Assembly (NCBI GenBank): GCA_036768485.1
Contig: JAVLUZ010000342.1
Coordinates: forward strand, 24,911 to 88,910
From: Mermis nigrescens
Taxonomy: Eukaryota; Nematoda; Enoplea; Mermithida; Mermithidae
Length of the DNA stretch: 64,000 nt
Direction: 5' to 3'
Position 1 is the first letter of the stretch, and each line of letters opens with the position of its first letter. Below the pieces are notes generated by a model. The model worked only from the letters and a program-made list of their open reading frames with translations, was not told the DNA's origin and searched no databases. Below are positions 22,177 to 35,100 of the stretch, piece after piece. The translations under genes and the position numbers were made by a program.

Positions 22177-25100
22177 GTAAGTATAACGAATAGTGTTCAT
22201 TGCGTAAATGCCTATTTCTTACGAATTACGGTAGGCCAAAAGGTCAAAATGTGGCAAAAAATTCAAGGTTTTGGCTATATTTTGTCAAAGTTTTTTTTAT
22301 TTGCACGAAAGTTGCAGGCGTGGCGATAAAATAAATCGCGGATTGACATGTTGCACACCTGTTAGAATAGTACGAAATATGCAATTCTCAACAAGTCACG
22401 CTTTTTCGCTGATTCAAGCAGAAATCTTTAACGGAAAAGTCGAAAAAACAGACGGAAAATCATATGAATATTGGTAATTTTTTAAAAATTTTATTTTTCA
22501 TATGATAATTCGCCTGTTTTTTAAGGTCCATATCACAGATTCTTGCTTGTATCATGCTCTGTATTGTTTTCAGCAATAAATTATTCGACTGATAGGTCAA
22601 AAAGTGCATAATCACTCTTTTTGCTTTATAGTTGTTCATCAGCTGTTAGTATGCAGAAAGCCTTGTTATGGAGCAAACATAGACGTTTCCTGCTAAGATG
22701 CATTGATATTTTACCGGAAAACTACGAAGCGTTGGATTCTAGTAGGTAATTCGCTAGTATTATAATCTGTCATCACCATACATGATCTTGGGAGGGGGGT
22801 TTCACCCCCGCAGAATCATTTTTCACCCCCCGCAAAAAATTTTTCACTCCCCAGAATAGGCAATTTTTCAATAATTTCCTAAACTTACCTGAAAATTGGT
22901 AGAAAAAGTGTCTTTTTAAGGGTTTTGGCTATCTATTTGCTCAAAATCGCCAAATTTTCGGCGCTTCGCGCCATATATTCATGTTTTAAGCGACATATTG
23001 GTCAATTTATTCGACTTTTTCGAAATTTTTTTCATGATTTTATACTCTAGAAGGATAGAGTATCGTCAGAAACGCCAAAAAACGATGTTTTTCAACGCGT
23101 ACCGGCCATTTTTGAGCCCAAAAAAGGCACTTTAGGTTTTCACCCCCCCAGAATTCCCATGCTGTGCATGTATGGTCATCACACGTACATGCATAAAAAA
23201 ATTTCAATGTATCATGCAGAGTATCTATCTAGCATGTTGAGTAGCGCGTAGACATGATCATGGGGGGTTTATGATATCCACAGAAAAATTTTCACCTCCC
23301 AGAAAAATTTTTTCACCCCCAGGAGTCGCGATTTTTCAAAAGCTTCTAAAAATTTCCTGAAAATGAAAAATAGCAGAAAAGGTGCTTTTTAAGCGTTTTT
23401 AGCAATCTATTTGCTTAAAAGTGTCAAATTTTTAGCGCTTACGCCATTTACCCTTTTCGAATTTTTTTTGTGTTTTATTCTCGAGAAAAATAGAGCATCG
23501 TTAGAAACGCCGAAAAACGATGTTTGTGACGCGTACCCACTAAATTTAGGCCCAAAAAAGGCACTTTGAAATTTCATTCATACCCCAGAATTCCCAAGCT
23601 GTGCATGTATAAATATGGTAACGCGTGCTTTTCTATAAAAATCATAGTGGATCAAACTAATTTCGCTGTTGCTGCCCTTTCCAGCTCTTAAATTTAAATT
23701 TCTTATTAAACTTTTAGGTAAGATATTTTTTTATAAATCAGTCAACAAATAAATTTTTCCTTACACGTAACTAACTTTGTTTCAGTCATTTAATCTTTAA
23801 TTAGGATTCGTAGTGTTTGCCCAAACCTTGTGTGAAATACATGTTTGACGAAAGTATATACGCTGGTCCTTATTCACACGGGTAAATGGGGTGAAATAAT
23901 CCCGTGCAAGTTTTTTTAGCTTGTTTTGTTCGACGTCCACGCTAGTTTTTTTGTAGGCTTTTCTCGCTTTACTTCAGGTTGACACTCCTGTACTTTGTGC
24001 TCTCCGGGCTTGACGTACTTGATGCACTTAACGAAATCAATGAAGATCGCAAGCGGGAAATAATAGCATGGATTTATTCACTCCAAATACGTGGTAGAAC
24101 CAATGGAGAAAATGGTAATTTTTTAACATGGTCAACTGTGCTAGCTATTATTTGCCATTGCAATGCTCAGAGCATTTATTTAAAATACCTGTCGTAAGTT
24201 TATTACAGGCTTATTTTCGTAAATATGTAATGGTTATAGATTACCCTGTTTCTGCTTTGAACCATCGGTCATTCAGCCATACGTGTAACGAAGGTGGGGT
24301 TCCGATCCTTTTACCCAAAGTTGGCCGTCCCCCATTCCTCACAAAGCCACGAAATTTTTGACTTCCCTTCGACTTCGATTAAAACTTGCGTTTTTTGGAG
24401 GTTATTACGTGTTTTTTTGGCTATTTTTTTCGTCAAAATCTGGAGGTCATTCACCCCCCCCCCTAAAAATTGTCCTCGGACCTCCCAGATCAAAAATTTC
24501 GTGCTCTTTATAAGTTTATGCATTTAGATTTTGCATTTCGTTCTTAAATAAACATTAAACTGTTTCACCTGCGTTTAAAACAGGTACATACTTTACTCCC
24601 GTTTTTAAAAGTAGCTCTACAACAGTAGATACAAAAAATACGTTTATTTTTCACTTAGTTTTACATGTAGTTCTGGCTCTTTTTTGCTGCATTGCTCACA
24701 AAATTTATATATCTGTATTTCTGGTACTTTGTTATTTTATGTTACCACTTTGCTGCTCAGTTTGCCATTCTGCAGGCATTGAGCATTGTGATCGATAATA
24801 TATTTTTTAATTTGCAGCTGAGTTCGACTCTAACATTGAATTTGGATTTAGAGGTTCATTCGCTAACGTAGGTTCAAAATCTACTCATGTGTAAGTCCAT
24901 AAGTCTTTTTCTGCAGTAAGGAAATAAGAATGAACGATAGACTTATTGATTTGGTATGTACATATATCCAAATATGTACTTGCTATTTATGTATTTACCC
25001 TTAGATTTCCTAAGATCGGGTATTATCAGGCGATAAACAATCTCGGTTTTGCATGAAAGTTTTTGAGCTCAAAGAAACTTCTTATTTTTACCTTAATTTT

Positions 25101-25325
25101 GTTATCAACCACTCAGCTATCATGTAAAATATTTTTTTTGCCCAGGAATGGTCAAAAGTAGGCTTATGTACTTCGTCAAAATTCATTTTCAAATATAGGA
25201 TTCACTCATTTTGTTAAAGACTTAAAATACACACGTATATACATACATATGTATACAGATAGGTTATAGACGCATTCTAAGTAGTAAAAGACTATGCTAT
25301 GAACACGTGTTACTTACATTTATTG

Positions 25326-25396
<71 letters not shown>

Positions 25397-28300
25397 ATTA
25401 TCATTATAATATTAATAATAATAATAATAATATATTATTATTATTATCATTATCATTATCATCATTATCATTATTGATAATATTATGTATATACTATCAC
25501 AGTGGCTATTGTGTGTGACTTCGAAACTTTTGCAGATCAAACGTGCCTCCCTCGAATTAGGCCGTTCTAAATTTCTTTAAGTTTGTAAAACATTACATAG
25601 CAGAAATATCAATGCTTTTCGCATACGCTATACAATTTTATTCTAATTTCTGCGTTTGTAATTTTGCAGTGAGTTCACTTATAAAATCAATTCTACCATA
25701 TCAAATGTTTTATGTGCGTTCCATTTCATACAATGTGCGATTCGCGGTTCCTTCTTTTGCATTGTAGCAGATGCTCTTCATACGACAAAGGCCATATTGC
25801 TATGATTTATTCGGCTTTAGCCTGCCTTACGATTTTGGACGATGATTTTTCACAAGTCGATACGTCTGGTCTTTTGAAGTGTATCGGGGCGTGCCAAATA
25901 GAAAACGGGAGGTAAAAATATGAATTATTCGCAAACTTCACGAAATTATTTGCAGTCTGATTTTTAGCAGATTCTTATGATTTTTTGCGGAAGATATAGG
26001 TGACTTTTCATAGTCTTCTTTCTTATGTCTTTAATAGTACTTTTCATAGTCTTCTTTTTATGTCTTTAATAGTCCACTATTCCAAGTATATTTGTCTTTT
26101 TTGTTCCATCGGAACATTTTTCTATTAGTACCCTACTTTTAGTTAGTATGATTTGTGTGAATTGATGAATAAGCTCGTAGTTAATTTGCGAAATAAAATA
26201 TATGTAAAACTTGAACACAAAAGGAAACAAGATTGTTCATTCACATCAACGTCTACATTGCAAACAAGACTTTTTTCCTAATTCTTAATTATGATGTTAT
26301 TGAGAACGGTATTTTAGAAAAATAATCTTCGACAACGTTTCGAAATTAGAATTAATTTTCAGTTTAAACTTCACACAGTCATTGAGTCGCAGAAAAAAAG
26401 TTAGATTCGTAATCCTGATTTTATGAAGAAGGGTTTGTAAAAAACTTAGCTTTCACAACCTAACAACCTCCTGGATCTGAATTTAATCTGAAGTGTAAAG
26501 TTTACCCAACTGGGGGTTGGAAAGAAACCTTGACCTTCTGTAATGCTCCATAGCTAAAATAATTTTCAGCGTGAAAACTTTACACAAGCATTGAGAGTAA
26601 GGAATGTCTAAAATTTGATTCATAATCCTGATATTCCGAATAACAGTTATCAAAACGTTGGCCCTCCACAACACTCTGGGAGCCAAATAAATCTTCAGTG
26701 TTAACTAATCTACATCTCCGTTGGGTGCAAACTAATTCGTCCGTTCGAATATGTTACCCTGAGTCGTAAAGCATTCTTAGAGTTGAGATAATGCCGCAGC
26801 TTATAATGGAAGAATATAACGTGCAAAACTGTCGGAGAAACGTGTTTTTCAACCAGAATTAGAACTTTACACTTCCAGAACTAATCTCAATTTGAGTTTA
26901 AAGAAACTCATCAATACTGCGATTTCTAACTTTTAAGACGTTCTTTATTGTTTACATTAGTCCCGCCGGATATGTGTATATTCCAATTCATGACCGGAGA
27001 ACTTAGCAGACAGAATAATTGCAGAAACCTTCTTTTCACCATAGAGCTGGTGCTTTTCCAGAAATGACTCCATATTCAGTGTAGAGAATCGCGACCAAGC
27101 TTGGTTTGTAACCGCAGGCACATACTTACTTTAAAGAATAGTCCGCACAACCCGATTCATAATCGGAGAAGTTGGCTGACAAAAAATTGGCAGAAACATG
27201 TCTTTTTACACCAGAGTTTAAACTTTACACCCTTAGACCTAACTCTGTATTGAGTTAAAGGAATCGCGTCCAAGTGCGATGTGTAACCCTTGAAACGTAT
27301 TTTATTTCTAGAATACTTTGCGCGTCTTGATTTTATAACCGGTATCATACCTCAAAGTATTCCGCGTGTCAAGTGTCCGGCCGGACACTTTGAGGTAATT
27401 TTAGATCTACCTTAAAGTGTCCGGCTTTACCTCAAAGTGCCCGGATCGTCTGTTATTAGTTTTTTGCATATGATATATAACAATGTAGTACGGAATTAGA
27501 TACAGTTGACTGGTAAGTATGAATAAAATTGTTTACGGAATTTTACACTCATTAGACAAGTCATAAAAATCATTTTGGGCAGTTTCGTGCTCTTAATGTA
27601 GGTACCTATGTAGAAGCCCTAAATTAGAACAATATTTTAGACATTTACTCTTTTGTTACTAGAGCATTAAATTTTGCTTTGAAGCAAATGACCTTTCTTT
27701 CTTTTTGTTGCTTTAAAATGAAAGGAGACTAAGCGGCTTATTTAGCATAATATTGATATAATTATTTAAGAAATTTCGCATGACTACGAATACGTATCAG
27801 TCGTGTTCTTGGAGGGGTGAACCCCGCGCACAATGGCTGCTGACGCGTAGAATTGTTGATTTTTCAAAAAAAAAAACTCAGAATGTTTGCTGTTTTACGC
27901 GTATTTAGCCAATTTTTGACTGATTAACGTCGAATTATCGGCGCTTTGCGCCATTTTTATATTGAATTTTCTAAAAAATTTCTAGCTTTGTTCCCAAGTT
28001 TTTAAGGTTCTTATGTTCCATTTAGAACGAGCATTGTCAAAAACGTCAAAAACAGTGTTTTGACAAGTATTCATCGCTTTTTAGTCGAAAAAGCACTTGG
28101 AAAGATTTATGCGGCTGACCCCCCAGATTTTTGACAAGCTTCACATTTTATTTATTTAGTACGGGAATTGACGAGTCTTTCAATTTCGTTCACTTTTTAT
28201 ACGTCTAATTTATTAAAGAAGAAAAGTTGGACACTTTGGAGTGATGCTAGCTAGATACACCGGATACTTTGAGGTACCTCAATATCTCCGAGCAGACACT

Positions 28301-31300
28301 TTGAGGTTCCGGACACTTTGAGGTGTGACAGGCGAAATTGACCAACTAAAAAAGGGCAAAAACGTCTTTATCGTGCACCGACAGAGTGTAAACTTTAAAC
28401 CGCTAGAACTAAGTCCGTAATCAATTTATGCGGACGCGGTCAACGCTCATGAAAGGAATACTTTTCTGTCAGAAAGTTTTTTAACCTACTCATGACCAGA
28501 GTTGTTGGCAGACATAAAGAAGGCAAAAACTAGACCAAAATCTGTCTTTACACTCGCAGTTTCTTACTTTTTTTACAATTTCCCTCGAGAACTATTACGA
28601 AATTGAAAAAATTAGCTTTTAGAAAATTTAATTCTCTACAATTCTATGCTATTGAATTATATGAGGCATTTACGCTGAGTTGTCTACGCGCTGAGTAAAA
28701 AACCTGTCAGAAGTTTCTATTTATACAAACGTTACGCTAAAATTTGCACGCTCGTTATAAACTCGGTATTGAATGTAAAGAAAAAAGCGCATAATCTTTA
28801 TTTATTTGTCTTTTAAGAAACTTCACCTCTCTTAGATGTGTTCCTTTATAGCTTTGGGGGGGACACTACTTATGGGTACCGAAGTATATTATAGGCATGC
28901 ATGTAACGGCTCGAAAATTCAAGTGGGGGTTCCCAGATATTTTTACGGAGTGGGGGGGGGGTAAATGACCTCCAATTTTTGGCTAAAAACGGCTAAAAAT
29001 GCCTAAGAACGGCTAAACAATTCGATTTTTTCCAAAAATCGATGGGTGAGTCATGAATTTTCTGGCTTTTGGGAGGGGGTGGATGGGGGAGTGACTTTGA
29101 ATGGTCGGAACCCCCATCCCCCTGTTACATACATGCATGATTATAGTTACGCGCTAACGCGCTACCTATGATACAGTTTACACACTTTCTATCGTTTCTT
29201 AAATATCTTATGGCGGAAGAATCTTTTAAAAAATTGCTAGCCTTATCGTTTGATTTATTTTGCTTGGATTGAATTGAGAACTGGATTGGATCGCAAATTT
29301 TCATAAGAATTTAATTGACAATTAAAAAAATTTAATTGAAATTAAAAAAGTTAAACGCACAAATCGTCCTAGGTTTAAGGACAGACCAGAGATCATTCGA
29401 GCAAGAATCAATTGGACGACGGCTATCATAAATTGTATTAAGCTATCATTATATAAAACTTTCGTTGCTTCGAAGCAGTATTTATTTTTTCCGTCATGCA
29501 GTATGCCTTGATTTTAGAGACGCTTAGCGTCAATAATCTCAAATATGCAAGTACATATCTTTGCTCTTTCAGCTTTTGTGGTTGCACCACTGGAAGCGAG
29601 AACGACATGCGATTTGTTTATTGCGCCGTGGCTTCTTGCTCTCTGCTGAATAATTTCTCTTGTATAAATATCTCAAGCTTGCTACAATATATACGGCGAT
29701 GTTTTGTGAGTACAGTTTTTTCGCTCTTGCTTTGTGCGGCTTATAGCCTACCTGAGTCTGCTTTAAAATGGGTCTATGTACCTTACCTATGTTCGCTAGA
29801 ACTGCGAGAAATCCGAAAACCGTACATCAGCGGAGATTATAGTCTTTGTATTAAGAATACAAGTCAACCTTAGATGCGCGTAGTATTCTTCGATTACTCC
29901 GTAACAGTTAAAACAACTCAACAAAAAATTTTTTTGCCAGATTGGAAGGTTATTCGGAAGTGTTATTAAAATCGATTATACTAAAGCGCTTGCAACTCAA
30001 CAGATTTACAGTTAACTTGTCTCGAATAAGTATTAAAAATTAATAAATTAACAATTGGTGTAGTTCAAGACGATTGCAAACTGCGGGCTTTTAATGGAAA
30101 AATAGAAGTTTCTGCGTAAGAGTGCGTTTATTGCAAATGCGCATTGATTTTTTTGGTCAAAATATGATTGACATGAAAATAATATTGAAAAAGTGCTTAA
30201 CATGAGTTAAACGCATCTTTTTACTACTTTAGTTTGACACAAAAAAATGTTATAAAGCACATAATCAGCATCGGAAAAGATATGTACAGCTTTTAACTCC
30301 ATTATTCGATTTTGCTCTCAGAGTGCTCTTAAAATGAAAAGGTTCAGTGATAATGGATTGCATGCGATTCACTGTAGCTCTCTTTGATACTGAATGTTCG
30401 AATTTTGATAACTTTACATGACAAACGGGGACCCCGACCCCGACCCCGAAAACCCCGGCCTAAACCCTGACCCCGACCCCGACCGGGGTCATGATTTTCG
30501 AGTCGGGGTTGAACCTTTTTCGGGGGTGAAATATAGCATTTTATTTGTTGGTACATAGAAGAATTGTATAAGTAGCAAATAAATTCGGAACAAGGACGAT
30601 TCATTCACCAGCAAAATTAATATGTTAAACTCGACACTCGCGATATTTCATAAAAAGTACGCCTGGTCGCCATGTTGTTAAGACGTACATACATGTTCGC
30701 ATATTTTCCATTGTGAAGTGCGCCGAAATTACTGCGGAGTGCGGAATCACAGGCGTAGCCGGGGGGATGGAGGCACATGCCCCCGGAAATTTTCGAAATT
30801 ATGTTGATTTTTCTGGCGCAATGTGTCCAGAACATTGAGTTTAAAAAGGCACAAACGTCAAATTTTCCGGCGCTTCGCGCCGAGTCATCATTATTTATTG
30901 TTATACAGATCCCATGAATTTAAAAGCTTGAATCTGTTAAAATAATCCAGCACTTCGCAGCACTTTAGTGATTTAATGCACTATTAGTTCATTGAATGAA
31001 ACTGCACATGCTTGTTGAACATAATAGTAAAAGTGCGAAAATGTTTGTGTACCAATTTATCTATTCTCTGCTTTGTTAATCTTTCTTTACAAGGACACAT
31101 AATTCTATTTTAAATGAAAGGAAAGGCCAAATTTTCTTGTGTTTTTGCGCATTTTCTGTTTTCTGAACTAGTCAATAAGAAGGCCACAAATGGAAATGGT
31201 AAGAAAATGGTAAGAAGAAAATTCACATTGATACATCTTTCAATGACTTATTGATTGCGATGCGACCCGTTGCTGCGCTACATACTTAGTAGAGGTCGAA

Positions 31301-32091
31301 AAACGCATTTCAGCTCAGAAGTTTTGTGCAGTGTAGGTGTTCATCAATTTTAAGTTTTTTTGGACTTAATTCAGAACCGAGATTTTGCCAATTTGCGAAA
31401 ATTTTAACTTTACTAATTAAAAATTAGAGTGCTTTTTTACAAAACTTTCGGGGGTTCTGCTCTGGATCTCGCTGGTGGCGCTTGAGCGCGCCACCCCGGA
31501 CCCCTAGCCGTACAATCTCGTTCTGCATGTTGAAAGAGATTTTTAGGAGGACAGAAAAGGTGAAAGAATTAGGAATTTTTAAAATTTTCGGCGCTTCGCA
31601 CCGAGTTTATCTGTTCTGTATGATTTAAGCGGTATAAATTGAGTTTAAAGATTAAAAACTTCAAAATTTTCCTGCGCTTAGCACCGCCGATTATTGTCTT
31701 AGGGCGGTAAAATATGACTGAATTTCTTGATGCTTTGCGCCACTTATGATTTCCGGACTGTTTGTCAATAAAAAGGCGTAAATTCTACATGAAAACGGTA
31801 AAAATTTCGAAAATTTTCGGCGCTTCGCGACATTGGCTCCTCTACAATCAGTGCGCCATAGAAAACCGTTATGAAAAAACTGTGGAAGAATACGAAAAAG
31901 CGAGAGCGATTAGTGATTAAAATTGAAAGTAATGCTAAATTGCTAAAACCATGCTTGAACTTGGAATGAAAAATAAAATGTTGAACATAACCAGCTTTAT
32001 TAGTATGCTCTACAAACAAGTGAAGGTATCGTTTTTATCCTTTTCAAATTGGTATGTAATCATGCAATGTTAATTGTTAATCTTCAACCCT

Positions 32092-32129
<38 letters not shown>

Positions 32130-35100
32130 AAACCGGGGTTTTTCATCCCCGACCCCGACCCCGATCGGGGGTGAAAATCTGACCCCGTACGATCACTGAT
32201 GATAACTTTACAATTTTATTTATTTTTACTTTGAAATTAGGGATTTGTTCGTTCGGGATATTTGTCATATAAATACACGACATCTTTATTCATTTGAATG
32301 GAGTCTGGATTAACTGCAAGCTTTGGATAAGAAAAATATAATTCAGCTCTATTGAACTAAATTGGGTTCAAAAAACCTAAATGTTATGAGAAGGCACCTT
32401 AATCAATGGTTTAGGAGGAGCTGTGAGCAATTTAATAGAAAAATTTCAGCTTGTTTATTTTCTGATTTTGTGTCTCATTATTATGTTAAAATTTGTCATT
32501 TCAATATAAACGCTTGTTTGTTTTGAATAGATATGCACTCGGGGCATCCAGGTTCTAGGTTGAGAAAAGGAGAATTTTCAAAAACAAATTATTACAAAAT
32601 TAGATTCAAAGACTGGTATGTAAAAGTCGAATTTTTTACCCTCTGAAATAATCGAAAAATTTAAAAATCGACGAATCAAAATAATTTTTCATGATTTTGA
32701 CCTTTTTTTGAGCTTTCATCCCACGATTGCATATGTTTATGCATGTCTGAATATCACTTAAAATAGTGCAACTATTAAACAGTTTACATAATGCATGAAT
32801 TCTACCACCGTATAAAATTTTTTTGAACTTATAGAACTACGATGGCGGTTTTGGTCAGACTCCTAGCAATGAATCTCACGGTAGGTTTCTATTGTCTATT
32901 TACCTATCTGCATCAGGCACGTAGCTGTGGGGGAATAGGGAGGTCCGGACCCCTCCGAAATCCAGGAAAAACCGGAAAAATAGGACTTTTCACACGTTAT
33001 TTTGCGCTATTTTAGGCTTGGACCCCCAAAATTGGTGTTGGTCCCCCAAAATAGGAGGGCCAGCTACGTGCCTGATCTGCATACCTATGCATATGTAAAA
33101 CTACCTCTTTTTGTCATTATATATTTATATGTAGGCATCTGTCCCCCACTTTTATGTTATTGCTTTTGGGTTTTAATTGAAAAGCTAATTTTTTATTATA
33201 TAAATAGAAATATTAAACGCTTTTGCATCTTACTGACGCCAACACAATGTAGTGATATGCACATTTATTGTTCTTCGATGTTCTTAGTTTCTATTTTTTC
33301 GAAGACTATCATACAAGATCTTGGGGTTATTAGGAAGGCTTCACTTTTGTCCCCCACCAGAGAAATTCTCAGCCCCTTCCAGAAATTTTTTTCACTTTCT
33401 TCAGAATTCTCAATTTTTCGAAAGTTTCCAAAAATTTCCTCAAAATTCGTAGAAAAGGTGCTTTTTATGCGTTTTTAGTTATCTGTTTGCTCGAAAAACT
33501 CTAATGTTTACGCGCTTCGCGCCATATACTCATTTTTTGACTCTATTTTGTTCAACTTGTTCGACATTTTCGATTTGTTTAGGAATTTTTTAATGTTTTT
33601 GTACTCTAGAAAGATAGAGCATAGTCAGAAAAGCCGAAAAACGATGTTTTTGACGCGTAGCGTACCCCATCTTTTAAAATATTTCACCCCTTACCTATAA
33701 TTCCTAAGCTGTACATGTCTGAAGATTAACTACTGTGTAAAATCAAGTTGATTAAATTAGTCACGTTCGTAAATTCGATTCTTTTCTGTCAACTAATCTG
33801 TTTGTACTTAAACAAGGATTTTGTTTCTCTAATGGTAGGTGTCATGTGCTAAAATTATGTTTTCAATTGCTGGCGAGACTTAGTATACATATGTCTCAAA
33901 TTATTGTGTTTAAGGTGGGTCGACTTATTGTGCTACGGCTGCACTCCATATCTTAGGCAAATTATTTGACCACTCAGTCTTATCTAAATCTGATTTGGAA
34001 AGACTCAAAAGATGGTGCATTACGCGTCAGAATGAGGGATTTTTCGGCCGACCTAATAAACCTGATGATTCATGCTACACGTTTTGGATAGGTGCCACGC
34101 TTACAGTAAATAATATTTAAATGTGAAAGAAAATGCAATGCTTTCTTTTTCTGATTAAACTTCAGAAGATAATTGCAAGTTCTTTTTTGAAGTCGTCGAT
34201 TTTATATGCGCATATAATGAGGAATTCGGGTGACTTTTAATTGTAATATCGGGCGATCAGGTCCGTATCCAGGATCTGGTAAAGCGTGCGCGGATTTGGA
34301 GTAGGGGGCGGCCGCCCCTGCCGTCAAAAAACATTTGGGCGCCATAGAGAATGACGTGTATTTTTAGATGATTTCAGCCATTTTTTATCTCGATTTTTCA
34401 GCTTTTCCGGCGCTTCGCGCCAAGTGTTATTCATTAATGGCATTTATATACTTATACTTTCTTGGCGCTTTAGAAGAGTCGTTTTTGTGCAGAACAAGGA
34501 TTTTTCAGTTCTTGAAATGATTTCGTGAGTATTTTTTCGGTGCTTTGCGCCGATTTTTGCATTAAATTTGCGTGTTTTTCGCCGAGAACGTTCGAAAAAT
34601 TCCAACTTCTTTCAGATCAGAAATGATCCTGTTTATTACAAAGATGGAAAAATCAATATTCTAAGCATAATGGACGGATTATTTCGGCAGTTTTTGACAC
34701 TATCAGGAAAATTTGGGATTCTGCCCCTGTCAGAAAATCCTGGATACGCTATGTATCTAAGTATAGGATCCTATATAATTTTCTATGTATCTCGGGAAGT
34801 TTTTCTGGATATCTGAAACATACATTCCCATAGGGGGTTAGAGGGGGTATTACCCCCACCTCAGGGTCCGAGACTTGTATCACTGTCGGACGATTTTGAG
34901 CTATCAAAGATTTTCTGCTTGATTTTTGGGTACAAAAGCAGCGAAGATATAAAAATTTTTCGGCGCTCCGCGCCGACTAATACATTTCTGTTTTGTTTAC
35001 TCATAAAATACCTTAAAATGATCTGAAAAGTCAAAAATTGCGATGAATTTTATATTTTTTACTTACAATGGTGACGAAACTAGTCGGAATGGGACAAAAG

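Larger units (their letters stand above)
25980..29190. mobile_element. Satellite-bearing element, copy 1 (in PGGT1B intron 5)
   Basis: Begins with a block (TTCCAAGTATATTTGTCTTT, then TAGTACCCTACTTTTAGTTA near 26128) found inverted at 43490-43560. It continues with many degenerate units around a GTTTAAACTTTACAC-like core (26347, 26495, 26573, 26873, 27210, 28388) and ends near 29190 with TTACGCGCTAACGCGCTACC. The inverted partner runs 41085-43690. It is interrupted by the 27349-28323 element and by an F7 MITE at 28896-29139. Confidence 0.7.

Noticed and set aside
29706..29872. Continuation of the PGGT1B exon 6 frame past 29705 (SLPESALKW)
   Set aside because: A consensus GTGAGT donor lies at 29706 and the expected next family segment (YDGGFGQ...NESHG) is found in frame at 32835-32880.
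30344..30604. - strand ORF with an RG-rich (RGRGRG) stretch suggesting an RNA-binding protein
   Set aside because: The RG part is just the translation of the (CCCCGA)n repeat.
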